Shown: positions 34,069 to 43,138 of the stretch, one piece after another | Layout: every line of letters starts with the position of its first letter | How positions within the stretch are numbered: the first letter of the stretch is position 1 | Source of the DNA: Pseudomonas fluorescens | Lineage (GTDB): Bacteria; Pseudomonadota; Gammaproteobacteria; Pseudomonadales; Pseudomonadaceae | Reading direction: 5' to 3' | Assembly (NCBI RefSeq): GCF_001307155.1 | Contig: NZ_CP012830.1 | Location: 5,826,501-5,890,500, forward strand | Length of the DNA: 64,000 bases | Made by a program: the position numbers and the translations under genes | Notes under the pieces: model-generated | The model's database searches: none | What the model saw: only the letters and a program-made list of their open reading frames with translations | What the model was told of the DNA's origin: nothing

Positions 34069-36783
34069 ATGACCCTTGTAAAAGATCCGAAAAAGCACGT
34101 CCGGGGCGCCACGAACGACGACACCAAGCTGTCGATGCGCGCCGCCCGTGAGGCGCAAAACGGCCTCGCAGTTACCCTCGCCAACGTCAAGACTTCCGCC
34201 GACGGCCTGACCGAGCTCGATGCCGAAGGCCGCCTGCAACGCGAAGGCTTCAACGAAGTGGCCCATGACAAGCCACCTCACGCCATCGTCCAGTTTCTCC
34301 AGGCCCTCAACAATCCGTTCATCTATGTGCTGCTGGCGCTGGCCGGCATCAGCTTCGTGACCGATTACTGGCTCCCACTCCAGGCAGGCGAAGAAATCGA
34401 CCTCACCAAAGTCATCATTATCATGACCATGGTGTCGCTCAGCAGCCTGCTGCGGTTCTGGCAGGAACACCGCTCGGCCAAGTCGGCAGAAGCGCTCAAG
34501 GCCATGGTCCGCACCACCGCCACCGTGCTGCGTCGCGAGCAAATGGGCATGAAGCCCAAACTGCGCGAAGTGCCGATGCGTGAACTGGTGGCCGGCGACG
34601 TCATTCAGCTGTCGGCCGGTGACATGATCCCGGCTGACATTCGCCTGATCGAATCCCGCGACCTGTTCATCAGCCAGGCGGTGCTGACCGGCGAAGCCTT
34701 GCCGGTGGAGAAATACGACACCCTGGGCAACGTTGCACAGAAGTCCGCCTCCGCAACAGCCGCCGACCAGTCAAACCTGCTGGACCTGCCGAACATCTGC
34801 TTCATGGGCACCAACGTGGTCAGCGGCACCGCCCGAGCGGTGGTGGTTGCTACCGGCCCACGCACCTACTTTGGATCGCTGGCCAAAGCCATCGTCGGCT
34901 CACGGGTGCAGACCGCTTTCGACCGGGGAGTAAACAGTGTCAGCTGGCTGCTGATCCGCTTCATGCTGGTCATGGTGCCGATCGTCTTCCTGCTCAACGG
35001 TTTTTCCAAAGGCGATTGGGCTGATGCGCTGATGTTTGCCCTGGCCGTCGCGGTCGGCCTGACCCCGGAAATGCTGCCGATGATCGTCAGCGCCAACCTC
35101 GCCAAAGGCGCGATGGCGATGGCTAAACGCAAAGTCGTGGTCAAGCGCCTCAACGCCATCCAGAACTTCGGCTCGATGGACGTGCTCTGCACCGACAAGA
35201 CCGGCACCCTGACCCAGGACAAAATCATCCTCGAGCACCACGTCGACATCAATGGCCGGCGCGACGACTCGATTCTTGAACTGGCGTGGCTCAACAGCCA
35301 TCACCAGAGCGGTCTGCGCAACCTGATGGACCAGGCGGTGGTGCAATTCGCCGAGCGCAACCCGACGTTCAAGATCCCGTTCGCCTACAGCAAGATCGAT
35401 GAGCTGCCGTTCGACTTCATTCGTCGGCGCCTGTCGATCATCGTCAAGGACAGCCGCGACGATCATCTGCTGGTCTGCAAAGGCGCGGTCGAGGAGATGC
35501 TGAGCATTTCCAGCCACATCCACGAGAACGGCGTGGTAGTTGCATTGGATGAGCAGCGTCGCAAAGCGCTGCTGGCGATGGCCAACGAGTACAACGAAGA
35601 CGGTTTCCGGGTGCTGGTGGTGGCGACTCGCGAGATCCCGAAAGCCCAGAGCAAAAACCAGTACAAAACCAGTGACGAACGCGAGCTGGTAATTCGCGGC
35701 TTCCTGACCTTCCTCGATCCGCCGAAAGAAACCGCTGGCCCGGCGATTGCCGCGCTGCGCGACATGGGCGTGACCGTCAAGGTGCTGACCGGCGACAACG
35801 CTGTGGTCACCAGCAAGATCTGCCGCGAAGTCGGCCTGGAGCCTGGCACCCCGCTGCTCGGCCAAGACATCGAGAAGATGGACGAGTCGACCCTCAAGTT
35901 GCGGGTTGAAGAACGCACGGTGTTTGCCAAGCTCACGCCACTGCAGAAATCCCGGGTACTGAAGGCGCTGCAGTCGAACGGTCACACCGTCGGTTTCCTC
36001 GGCGACGGCATCAACGACGCCCCTGCCCTGCGCGACGCCGATGTCGGTATTTCGGTCGACAGCGGCACCGATATTGCCAAGGAATCGGCGGATATCATCC
36101 TGCTGGAAAAGAGCCTGATGGTGCTCGAAGAAGGTGTGATCAAAGGTCGCGAGACCTTCGGCAACATCATGAAGTACCTGAACATGACCGCCAGCTCGAA
36201 CTTCGGCAACGTCTTTTCAGTGTTGGTGGCCAGTGCCTTCATCCCGTTCCTGCCGATGCTGGCGATCCACCTGCTGCTGCAAAACCTGATGTACGACATC
36301 TCTCAGCTGGCGCTGCCGTGGGACAAGATGGACAAGGAATACCTGCGCAAGCCGCGCAAGTGGGACGCCAAGAACATCGGGCGCTTCATGCTGTGGATCG
36401 GGCCGACCTCGTCGATCTTCGACATCACCACCTTCGCCCTGATGTGGTACGTGTTCTCGGCCAACAGTGTGGAAATGCAGACCCTGTTCCAGTCCGGCTG
36501 GTTCATCGAAGGCTTGCTGTCGCAAACGTTGGTGGTGCACATGCTGCGGACCCAGAAGATCCCGTTCTTCCAGAGCACCGCGGCCTTGCCGGTGATCCTG
36601 ATGACCGGGCTGGTGATGGTGCTGGGCATCTACATCCCGTTCTCGCCACTCGGCACCCTGGTCGGTCTGCAACCGCTGCCATGGCAGTACTTCCCATGGC
36701 TGGTGGGCACTCTGCTCAGCTACTGCGTGTTCGCCCAGTTGATGAAGACCTTCTACATCCGCCGCTTCAAGCAATGGTTCTGA
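34069..36783 (+). CDS. mgtA: P-type Mg2+ importer (P3B ATPase)
   Basis: A 904-residue inner-membrane ATPase. The phosphorylation site is CTDKTGTLTQD. The actuator loop has AVLTGEALPVEKYD and the hinge GDGINDAPALRDADVGISVDSGTDIAKESADIILLEKSLMVLEEG. About ten membrane segments and the absence of metal-binding Cys domains fit MgtA/MgtB. Start at 34069 with GGAG upstream; the upstream in-frame ATG at 34033 is unlikely. It has a roughly 800-base leader region with small ORFs and hairpins, so control by Mg2+ at the leader level is plausible. Confidence 0.95.
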   Translation: MTLVKDPKKHVRGATNDDTKLSMRAAREAQNGLAVTLANVKTSADGLTELDAEGRLQREGFNEVAHDKPPHAIVQFLQALNNPFIYVLLALAGISFVTDYWLPLQAGEEIDLTKVIIIMTMVSLSSLLRFWQEHRSAKSAEALKAMVRTTATVLRREQMGMKPKLREVPMRELVAGDVIQLSAGDMIPADIRLIESRDLFISQAVLTGEALPVEKYDTLGNVAQKSASATAADQSNLLDLPNICFMGTNVVSGTARAVVVATGPRTYFGSLAKAIVGSRVQTAFDRGVNSVSWLLIRFMLVMVPIVFLLNGFSKGDWADALMFALAVAVGLTPEMLPMIVSANLAKGAMAMAKRKVVVKRLNAIQNFGSMDVLCTDKTGTLTQDKIILEHHVDINGRRDDSILELAWLNSHHQSGLRNLMDQAVVQFAERNPTFKIPFAYSKIDELPFDFIRRRLSIIVKDSRDDHLLVCKGAVEEMLSISSHIHENGVVVALDEQRRKALLAMANEYNEDGFRVLVVATREIPKAQSKNQYKTSDERELVIRGFLTFLDPPKETAGPAIAALRDMGVTVKVLTGDNAVVTSKICREVGLEPGTPLLGQDIEKMDESTLKLRVEERTVFAKLTPLQKSRVLKALQSNGHTVGFLGDGINDAPALRDADVGISVDSGTDIAKESADIILLEKSLMVLEEGVIKGRETFGNIMKYLNMTASSNFGNVFSVLVASAFIPFLPMLAIHLLLQNLMYDISQLALPWDKMDKEYLRKPRKWDAKNIGRFMLWIGPTSSIFDITTFALMWYVFSANSVEMQTLFQSGWFIEGLLSQTLVVHMLRTQKIPFFQSTAALPVILMTGLVMVLGIYIPFSPLGTLVGLQPLPWQYFPWLVGTLLSYCVFAQLMKTFYIRRFKQWF

Positions 36784-36802
36784 TCGTCTGAACGCCACAA
36801 TC

Positions 36803-36835
36803 CCTGTGGGAGCAAGCTTGCTCCCACAGGTTTTT
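36803..36835 (+). terminator. 28-bp perfect palindrome plus T5 after mgtA
   Basis: CCTGTGGGAGCAAG followed by its exact reverse complement, with no loop spacer, then TTTTT. This is a REP core acting as a terminator. Confidence 0.9.
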
Positions 36836-36909
36836 GTGTTCGCCGCCTCTATACGCCGCGATCCGGCTTTCGTGCCATCAATCAATGAAATAGCAAAGGG
36901 AGAGTCCTC

Positions 36910-38604
36910 ATGTCGGGAACTACTCTATTGATCAACCTCGCCGGCTCCATCGCACTGATGCTCTGGGGCACCCATATGATTTCTTCGGCGCTGTTGCGCG
37001 GCTTCGGCACGCCTCTGCGCCAATGGCTGGGCAAAAACCTCAACAACCGCTGGATGGCCGTGCTCTCGGGCGTCGGGATCACCGGCATTTTGCAAAGCAG
37101 CACCGCCGTCAGCCTGATGGCGACCTCCTTCACTGCCGCCGGAGCGCTGGGCCTTGCGCCAGCGTTGGCGGTGATGCTCGGGGCCAATATTGGCTCGACG
37201 CTGGTGGTGCAACTGCTCAGTTTCGATATTTCAATCGTCACCCCTATCGTCCTGCTGGCCGGGTTCATCGTCTTCCGCCTGCGCGATGACTCACGCTACG
37301 AGAGTGTCGGTTGCGCGCTGATTGGCCTGGGCTTGATGCTGCTGGCGCTACGTATGCTCGGGTCGACGCTGGGAGAGGTCGAAGGCACGCCGATCTTCCA
37401 TGCACTCATGCACAGCCTCGATGGCGACATGATCATTGCCTTGCTGGTGGCGATGCTGCTGACCTGGATCTGCCATTCCAGCGTCGCGGTGGTGTTGCTG
37501 ATCGCCTCGCTCGCCGCCACTGGTCTGCTCTCGCCGGTGACCAGCATGGCGCTGGTGCTCGGGGTGAATATCGGTGGCGCCCTGCCCTCGGTGCTCAACA
37601 CCAGTTCCGCCGTGGCCCGGCGCTTGCCGGTCGGCAACCTGCTGGTGCGGGTCATCGGGGCGCTGGTGTGTTTGCCGTTCGTGCCGATGCTGGCTCAGAG
37701 CAGCCCGATTGCAGAGCTGACACCCGCGCTACGGGTGGTTTGCTTGCACACCAGCTTCAATCTGCTGCTGGCGCTGGTGTTCATCGGCCTGACGGAACCG
37801 CTGGCGAAACTGCTGACGCACCTGCTGCCGTCACCTGCGCGGGATGTTGATCCCGGCATGCCGCTCTATCTGGATGAAGCCGGCCTCGCGGTGGCGAACA
37901 TCGGTTTGTCCAACGCGGCGCGTGAAGCCCTGCGGCTGGCCGACATGCTCTCGATCATGCTCAACCGCGTGCTGCAACTGTTCCAGACCTCTGACCAGCG
38001 CAACGTCGATGAGGTACGGCAGATCGACCAGTCCCTGGATCTGCTGAGCGCAGCGATTCGTGCCTATCTGGCGGACATCGGCCAGGAAGGCATCAGTGAC
38101 AGCGACGCCGATCGCTCGCAGGAAATCCTGATGTTCGTGATCAACCTGGAGCACGCCGCCGACATCCTGTCCACCAGCCTTGCGCAGTTGGCAGCGCGCC
38201 GACTGCGGCGCGGTGAAAACTTTTCGGCCTTCGAACTGGGCACGCTCTATCCGCTGCACAACGAACTGCTGGAAAGCCTGAGCCTGGCGATTACCGTGTT
38301 TCTTCGCGAAGACCTTGCAACCGCCCACTATCTGGTCAACCGCAAAGAGTCGGTCAGAAGGCTCGAAGCTGCCGCCAGCCGGGCGCACTTTCGTGCCCTG
38401 CGCGAAGACAAAAGCGCCTGGGCCGAGTCCGGTGACATTTTTCAACGGCTGCTGCGCGACTACCGACGCGTGCATCACCACATCGCGGCGCTGGCCTACC
38501 CGGTACTCGAACGCGCCGGGGAACGCGATATCGAGAGCAATGACCTGACAGATAGCCATCCGCAACCGTCTGCCGACAAGGATCAACTGCCATGCGCGTC
38601 CTGA
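36910..38604 (+). CDS. Na+/phosphate cotransporter family protein (NptA/YjbB-like)
   Basis: A 564-residue protein. Two Na/Pi-cotransporter repeats carry the QSST-type motifs (GILQSSTAVSLMATSF near residue 60 and ICHSSVAVVLLIASLA near residue 190). A PhoU-like helical cytoplasmic domain follows (residues about 330-550). YjbB-like proteins move phosphate, often outward. GGGAGAG precedes the ATG. The last codons overlap the ATG of the SLOG-domain gene at 38592, so the two are translationally coupled. Unusually for a Pi transporter, no pho-type gene is nearby. Confidence 0.88.
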   Translation: MSGTTLLINLAGSIALMLWGTHMISSALLRGFGTPLRQWLGKNLNNRWMAVLSGVGITGILQSSTAVSLMATSFTAAGALGLAPALAVMLGANIGSTLVVQLLSFDISIVTPIVLLAGFIVFRLRDDSRYESVGCALIGLGLMLLALRMLGSTLGEVEGTPIFHALMHSLDGDMIIALLVAMLLTWICHSSVAVVLLIASLAATGLLSPVTSMALVLGVNIGGALPSVLNTSSAVARRLPVGNLLVRVIGALVCLPFVPMLAQSSPIAELTPALRVVCLHTSFNLLLALVFIGLTEPLAKLLTHLLPSPARDVDPGMPLYLDEAGLAVANIGLSNAAREALRLADMLSIMLNRVLQLFQTSDQRNVDEVRQIDQSLDLLSAAIRAYLADIGQEGISDSDADRSQEILMFVINLEHAADILSTSLAQLAARRLRRGENFSAFELGTLYPLHNELLESLSLAITVFLREDLATAHYLVNRKESVRRLEAAASRAHFRALREDKSAWAESGDIFQRLLRDYRRVHHHIAALAYPVLERAGERDIESNDLTDSHPQPSADKDQLPCAS

Positions 38605-38945
38605 TCTGTGCCGGGCGTTATTACGCTGACACCCGTACCTGCCGCCGAGTGCTGGAAGCCTTCCAGTGCCTGCACGAAGTGCGTGTGCTGATCCACGGCG
38701 GCAATCAGTTTCTGGGCGGCGAAATCGAAGACTGGGCCCGGGAACTGGGCGCGAACATCGTGCGCTACCCCGCCAACTGGCAACTGCACGGCAAGCTGGC
38801 GGAGCGCCTGCGCAACAGCTTCATGCTGCAAGACAGCCGACCCGACCTCGTCATTGCGCTACCCGGTGGGGAGGACACCGAAGAGCTGATCGCGCAAGCC
38901 AGGGCAGCCGGTATTCAAACGTTGCAGATGAACGAAGGGGTTTAA
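38592..38945 (+). CDS. SLOG-superfamily protein (DUF2493)
   Basis: A 117-residue Rossmann-like protein. The nucleotide-binding-type motifs MRVLICAGRYYADTR, VRVLIHGGNQFLGGEIEDWARELG and PDLVIALPGGEDTEELIAQARAAGI match the DUF2493/YspA cpYpsA-related SLOG group. Such proteins are predicted to bind ADP-ribose-type or other nucleotide ligands. Its start overlaps the Na/Pi gene by 13 bases. Function unknown; the pairing with a phosphate transporter may mean sensing of a nucleotide signal, which is inference. Confidence 0.85.
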   Translation: MRVLICAGRYYADTRTCRRVLEAFQCLHEVRVLIHGGNQFLGGEIEDWARELGANIVRYPANWQLHGKLAERLRNSFMLQDSRPDLVIALPGGEDTEELIAQARAAGIQTLQMNEGV

Positions 38946-39041
38946 CCCGCCTTAACTGTACATCCATACAGATAAAGGTTGATCCACGCCGCTGTACCCC
39001 GCATGCTGTGCACCTTCAAACCCTGATGACTGATGGTGGTT

Positions 39042-40985
39042 ATGCAGCTGTTTCTCTGTGAAAAGCCTTCCCAGGCCAAAGACATTGCGGCCGTGCTCGG
39101 TGCCAGCCGGCGCGGCGACGGCTGCTGGCTGGGAACGGGCGTCACAGTGACCTGGTGCATCGGCCACCTGCTGGAAACCGCACCGCCGGATGCCTATGAC
39201 GCCCGTTATAAACGCTGGGTCCTGGAAGACCTGCCGATCATTCCCGAGAAGTGGAAGATGCTGGTCAAACCCAAGACCGCCAGCCAGTTCAAAGCGGTCA
39301 AGCGGCTACTCGGCGAAGCGGATGAGCTGGTGATCGCCACCGACGCCGACCGTGAGGGCGAGATGATTGCCCGCGAGCTGGTGGAGCATTGCCGCTATCG
39401 CGGGCCGATCAAGCGCCTGTGGCTGTCGGCGCTGGACGATGCGTCGATTCGCAAGGCCCTGGCGGCGCTCAAACCCGGCGCAGAAACCTTCAGTCTCTAT
39501 CACTCGGCACTCGGGCGCTCGCGTGCCGACTGGCTGATCGGCATGAACATGAGCCGCCTGTTCACCCTGCTCGGGCGTCAGTCCGGCTATCAAGGCGTGC
39601 TGCCGGTGGGCCGGGTGCAAACTCCGACTTTACGTCTGGTGGTCGATCGCGACCGCAGCATTGCTGACTTCGTGCCCGTGCCGTATTGGGCCATCGACGT
39701 ACAACTGCTGCATGACAACATCCCGTTCACCGCCCAATGGCGCGCCGCACCGGAGGTCTGCGACGAGCATGACCGCTGCCTGAATCAGGCGCTGGCTCAG
39801 GAAGCGGCCATGGCCATGCGCAACGCTGCCAGTGCGCGGCTGGTCAAGCTGCGCACCGAGCGGGTCCGCGAAGCTGCACCGCTGCCGTTCGACCTTGGCA
39901 CGCTGCAAGAAATCTGCTCGAAAAAGCTCGGCCTCGGTGCCCAGGAAACCCTGGATGTGGCCCAGGCGTTGTACGAAACCCACAAGGTCATCACTTACCC
40001 GCGCAGTGACTGTGGCTACTTGCCGCTGAGCCAGCACAGCGAAGCACCGGGCATTCTCGCCGCCCTTGGGCGTGCCGACCCCAGCCTTGGCGAGTTGCTC
40101 AAGCACCTTGAGCCACAACGCCGGTCGCGGGCCTGGAACGACGCCAAGGTCAGCGCCCACCACGGGATCATCCCCACGGCGGCGGCGAAAAACCTCGAAC
40201 GCCTGACCGGCAAGCACCGTGCGGTCTACACCTTGATCCGGGCGCGGTATCTGGCGCAGTTCCTGCCCAATCACGAATACGACCGCACCCAGGCTGACTT
40301 CGACTGCGCCGGGCAAGCCTTGCGTGCGGTGGGCAAACTGATCGTCGAGCCGGGCTGGAAGCGCGCACTGCCCGAAGCATTGGCGCCGGCGAAAGGACGG
40401 GAAGCTCCGGCGCCGCAGACGCTGCCGGCACTGGCTGAAGGGTGCGACTACGCCGTCGCCAACGTGACGCTGAAGGACCTCTGGACCCAGCCACCCAAGC
40501 CATTTACCGAAGGCGACCTGATCAAGGCGATGAAGAATGTCGCCAAACTGGTGGAAGATCCGCTGCTCAAGCAAAAGCTCAAGGACACCACCGGCATCGG
40601 CACCGAAGCAACCCGCGCGGGAATCATTCAGGGGTTGCTGGACCGAGGTTATCTGATCAAGAACGGCAAGGCCCTGGCCGCCACACCGCCAGCCTTCAGC
40701 CTGATCGACGCCGTGCCCCGGGCCATCGCCGACCCCGGCACCACCGCGATCTGGGAACAAGCCCTGGACATGGTGCAAAGCGGCGAAATGAGCCTTGAAG
40801 AGTTCGTCACCAAACAAGCCGCCTGGATGAGCAAACAGGTCGGCCGCTGCACCGGCCTGCGCCTGACTATCAGCGGCCCGGCAAGCCCGGCCGGCAAAGG
40901 GGCCGCGCCCTGGAAGAACAAACGCAAGACCACCAAGCGTAAAACCGCACCTGCCACCAAACGCAAAGCAAAACCCACCTTGTAG
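39042..40985 (+). CDS. topB: DNA topoisomerase III
   Basis: A 647-residue type IA topoisomerase. The Toprim domain opens MQLFLCEKPSQAKDIAAVLG, with acidic ELVIATDADREGEMIARE. VGRVQTPTLRLVVDRD and the catalytic-tyrosine segment KVITYPRSDCGYLP follow. The C-terminus is a Lys/Arg/Thr-rich tail (KNKRKTTKRKTAPATKRKAKP) instead of zinc fingers, as in other TopB proteins. I chose the ATG at 39042; an in-frame start at 39033 adds MVV. The stop codon TAG is the first bases of a REP arm. It decatenates DNA. Confidence 0.94.
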   Translation: MQLFLCEKPSQAKDIAAVLGASRRGDGCWLGTGVTVTWCIGHLLETAPPDAYDARYKRWVLEDLPIIPEKWKMLVKPKTASQFKAVKRLLGEADELVIATDADREGEMIARELVEHCRYRGPIKRLWLSALDDASIRKALAALKPGAETFSLYHSALGRSRADWLIGMNMSRLFTLLGRQSGYQGVLPVGRVQTPTLRLVVDRDRSIADFVPVPYWAIDVQLLHDNIPFTAQWRAAPEVCDEHDRCLNQALAQEAAMAMRNAASARLVKLRTERVREAAPLPFDLGTLQEICSKKLGLGAQETLDVAQALYETHKVITYPRSDCGYLPLSQHSEAPGILAALGRADPSLGELLKHLEPQRRSRAWNDAKVSAHHGIIPTAAAKNLERLTGKHRAVYTLIRARYLAQFLPNHEYDRTQADFDCAGQALRAVGKLIVEPGWKRALPEALAPAKGREAPAPQTLPALAEGCDYAVANVTLKDLWTQPPKPFTEGDLIKAMKNVAKLVEDPLLKQKLKDTTGIGTEATRAGIIQGLLDRGYLIKNGKALAATPPAFSLIDAVPRAIADPGTTAIWEQALDMVQSGEMSLEEFVTKQAAWMSKQVGRCTGLRLTISGPASPAGKGAAPWKNKRKTTKRKTAPATKRKAKPTL

Positions 40986-41047
40986 GAGCACGGCTTGCCG
41001 GCGATGGCGATCTCACGGGCCCCATCGCTGGCAAGCCATGCTCCTAC
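40982..41047. repeat. REP pair at the end of topB
   Basis: GTAGGAGCACGGCTTGCC... at 40982-41007 pairs with 41022-41047, almost perfectly. It supplies the topB stop codon. Confidence 0.88.
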
Positions 41048-41130
41048 GACGGCGGGCGGTCGCTATCGGACGCAGTCCTCGCCACTCCGGCGTACGCGGT
41101 TTTCCTGAACGAACGTGTTGCTTGATTTTA

Positions 41131-41181
41131 CGACTGCTTCGCAGCCGAACGCAGCCTCGCGGGCTCGACAGCTGCTACGGG
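41131..41181. repeat. Single REP-like unit (GCAGCCTCGC family)
   Basis: CGACTGC...GCCGAACGCAGCCTCGCGGGCTCGACAGCTGCTACGG, nearly the same as the right arm at 4295-4344. The rest of the 536-base gap 40986-41521 holds the topB REP pair and the DUF6124 leader. Confidence 0.8.
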
Positions 41182-41390
41182 TGTTTAAGCTTGCCTACGC
41201 AGTGCCCATCGGAGGCTACAGCGCCTTGCGTCACGGCCTACACCTACGCCAGAATCCGCCGGCTTGTGCGCTTTGGTCCTCGCCTCTATTGTTTCCGTGT
41301 CACTGCCCATCAGTGATCGGGTTTAGTAGCCCGCGTTAACTTTCCAACGGCTGCACGAGCATCATCCAGTCAGGGCTTCCCTGCACTTGA

Positions 41391-41469
41391 TGGTAGCTGT
41401 GCGCATGGCGCCCTCGGGCGCGCCGGTTTTGGTGGGTTACCCGGTCTACTAACTTGCGCACAGCTGCCA
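41391..41469 (+). promoter_or_regulatory. Structured leader of the DUF6124 gene
   Basis: A 15-bp stem, TGGTAGCTGTGCGCA (41391-41405) with TGCGCACAGCTGCCA (41455-41469), one wobble, encloses GCGCCC-TC-GGGCGC. The element ends 52 bases before the ATG. Conserved-looking sequence also extends upstream (about 41290-41390). From memory, similar leaders precede other DUF6124 genes in fluorescent pseudomonads. It could be a cis-regulatory RNA or a repeat carrying the promoter. Confidence 0.6.
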
Positions 41470-41521
41470 CCCTTTCGTTTAGTAGCGCAATGGTTGCAGC
41501 CCTACTTATGGATGACCCCCA

Positions 41522-41887
41522 ATGTTCAAACCTACGCCGAACCCTCCCGAAACCGATCCGGTTTCCCCCTACGCCTCCCTCGATTCAAAAGAACTCCACG
41601 CCGCCGCACACCGTGCGCTCGATCATTACCTGGTGCTGCCCGAGACCAAGGCATTGTTAACCGACCGACGCCCCGGCTGCATTTTCGTCATCGCCCCCGA
41701 CATTAACTCTGAAACCCTGCTGGCCCACGCCTGCGAAACCCTCGCCTCGGCCAATGTCATGGCCAGCGATCTGGCGTTCGACCTCGAAGGCCCTAAACGC
41801 AACACCGCGCTGGCGATTCAGCAGATGATTTCGCTGGCCGAACTCGCCGTAAATCGCGCACTCGACCACCTCGATCCACCGGAATAG
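41522..41887 (+). CDS. DUF6124-family small protein
   Basis: A 121-residue cytoplasmic protein starting MFKPTPNPPETDPVSPYASLDSKELHAAAHRALDHYL. The order of a Pro-rich N-terminus, a helix with ALDHYL, a short variable region, VIAPDINSETLLAHACETLASANVMASDLA and a C-terminal helix ending RALDHLDPPE is typical of this Pseudomonas-restricted family, which is often multicopy. Function unknown. No clear ribosome binding site directly before the ATG (CCCCCA), which suggests leader-dependent initiation. Confidence 0.85.
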   Translation: MFKPTPNPPETDPVSPYASLDSKELHAAAHRALDHYLVLPETKALLTDRRPGCIFVIAPDINSETLLAHACETLASANVMASDLAFDLEGPKRNTALAIQQMISLAELAVNRALDHLDPPE

Positions 41888-41908
41888 CGCCCAACGCCGT
41901 GGGGATCT

Positions 41909-41998
41909 TGTGGGAGCGAGCCTGCTCGCGATGACGGTTTTACATTCAGCATCAATGGTTGCTGTCACACCGCTATCGCGAGCAGGCTCGCTCCCACA
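41909..41998. repeat. REP pair with 24-bp perfect arms
   Basis: TGTGGGAGCGAGCCTGCTCG... at 41909-41932 pairs exactly with 41975-41998. It lies between the convergent DUF6124 and glutaminase genes. Confidence 0.9.
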
Positions 41999-42063
41999 TT
42001 CGATCCTTGCTGTTTCGAACTTTGTGTTCACTTAACTGACCGACATTGGGCCAAGCTCGAGCA

Positions 42064-42972
42064 CTAGAACACCGACCAGCCAATGCGCTGGCTCAGCAAT
42101 TCCAGCGCTGCCATGCCAGCCAGTGAGTTGCCTGCCGGGTTCAGTTCCGGTGACCAGACGCACACGGTAAAGCGCCCCGGCACCACGGCCACGATGCCAC
42201 CGCCTACACCACTCTTGCCCGGTAGACCAACGCGATAGGCAAAGTTGCCGGCTTCGTCATACAGACCACTGGTGGCCATGATCGAGTTGACCTGTTTGGT
42301 CTGGCGCGCCGTGAGGATCTGTTCGCCGCTGTGTTTGCAAAACCCGTCATTGGCCAGGAAACAGAAGGCCCGGGCCAGATCGACACAGCTCATGCGCAGC
42401 GCACAATGGCTGAAGTAGCTGCGCAGCACTGCTTCTACATCGTTATGAAAGTTACCGAACGATTGCATCAGGTAGGCCATGGCCGCGTTGCGCGCACGGT
42501 GCTGGTATTCCGACTCGGCGACTTTGCTGTCGACCATCACTTGCGGGTTGCCGGACAACCGCCGCACAAAATCGCGCATCGACAGCGCTGGCGCGGCAAA
42601 GCGTGACTGGTTGATATCGCAGATCACCAACGCCCCGGCATTGATGAACGGATTGCGCGGTCGACCGCGTTCGAACTCCAGCTGCACCAGCGAATTGAAC
42701 GGCTGGCCGGACGGCTCGTGACCGAGTCGCTCCCAGATCGCTTCACCGGAATGCTCGATGGCCTGCACCAGGCTGAACACCTTGGAAATACTCTGCACCG
42801 AAAACAGCGTGTGGGCATCGCCGGCGCAATACAGCTCGCCGTCATTGCCATACACCGCAATGCCCAACTGATCGGCCGGCACACTGCCCAGCGCAGGAAT
42901 GTAATTAGCCACCTTGCCCTGTCCGATCAGGGGGCGAACCGTGTCAAGAATCTCGTTCAACAACGCTTGCAT
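42064..42972 (-). CDS. Glutaminase
   Basis: A 302-residue serine-dependent beta-lactamase-like glutaminase (GlsA/YbaS type) that converts glutamine to glutamate and ammonia. Active-site SxxK is in FSVQSISKVFSL. INAGALVICD, SEYQHRARNAAMAYLMQSFGNF and GLPGKSGVGGGIVAVVPG are further family motifs. The ATG at 42972 (MQALLNEILD) gives normal length; the open frame extends 19 codons more. It is divergent from the sirtuin gene. Confidence 0.93.
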   Translation of the reverse strand: MQALLNEILDTVRPLIGQGKVANYIPALGSVPADQLGIAVYGNDGELYCAGDAHTLFSVQSISKVFSLVQAIEHSGEAIWERLGHEPSGQPFNSLVQLEFERGRPRNPFINAGALVICDINQSRFAAPALSMRDFVRRLSGNPQVMVDSKVAESEYQHRARNAAMAYLMQSFGNFHNDVEAVLRSYFSHCALRMSCVDLARAFCFLANDGFCKHSGEQILTARQTKQVNSIMATSGLYDEAGNFAYRVGLPGKSGVGGGIVAVVPGRFTVCVWSPELNPAGNSLAGMAALELLSQRIGWSVF

Positions 42973-43138
42973 GCCGGCTTCCGAATTCACGCCCCGTGCG
43001 ACCGCGGGGACACAGACGCTAGACGTCACAAACGCACGTCAGAGCACAGTTTTTCGCTCAACTGCCAACCCCTCGCAGTAGACCGAATAACAACTATCCT
43101 GCATCGTGTTGTGAAACCCGGCAACTGGAGCGCTGACC

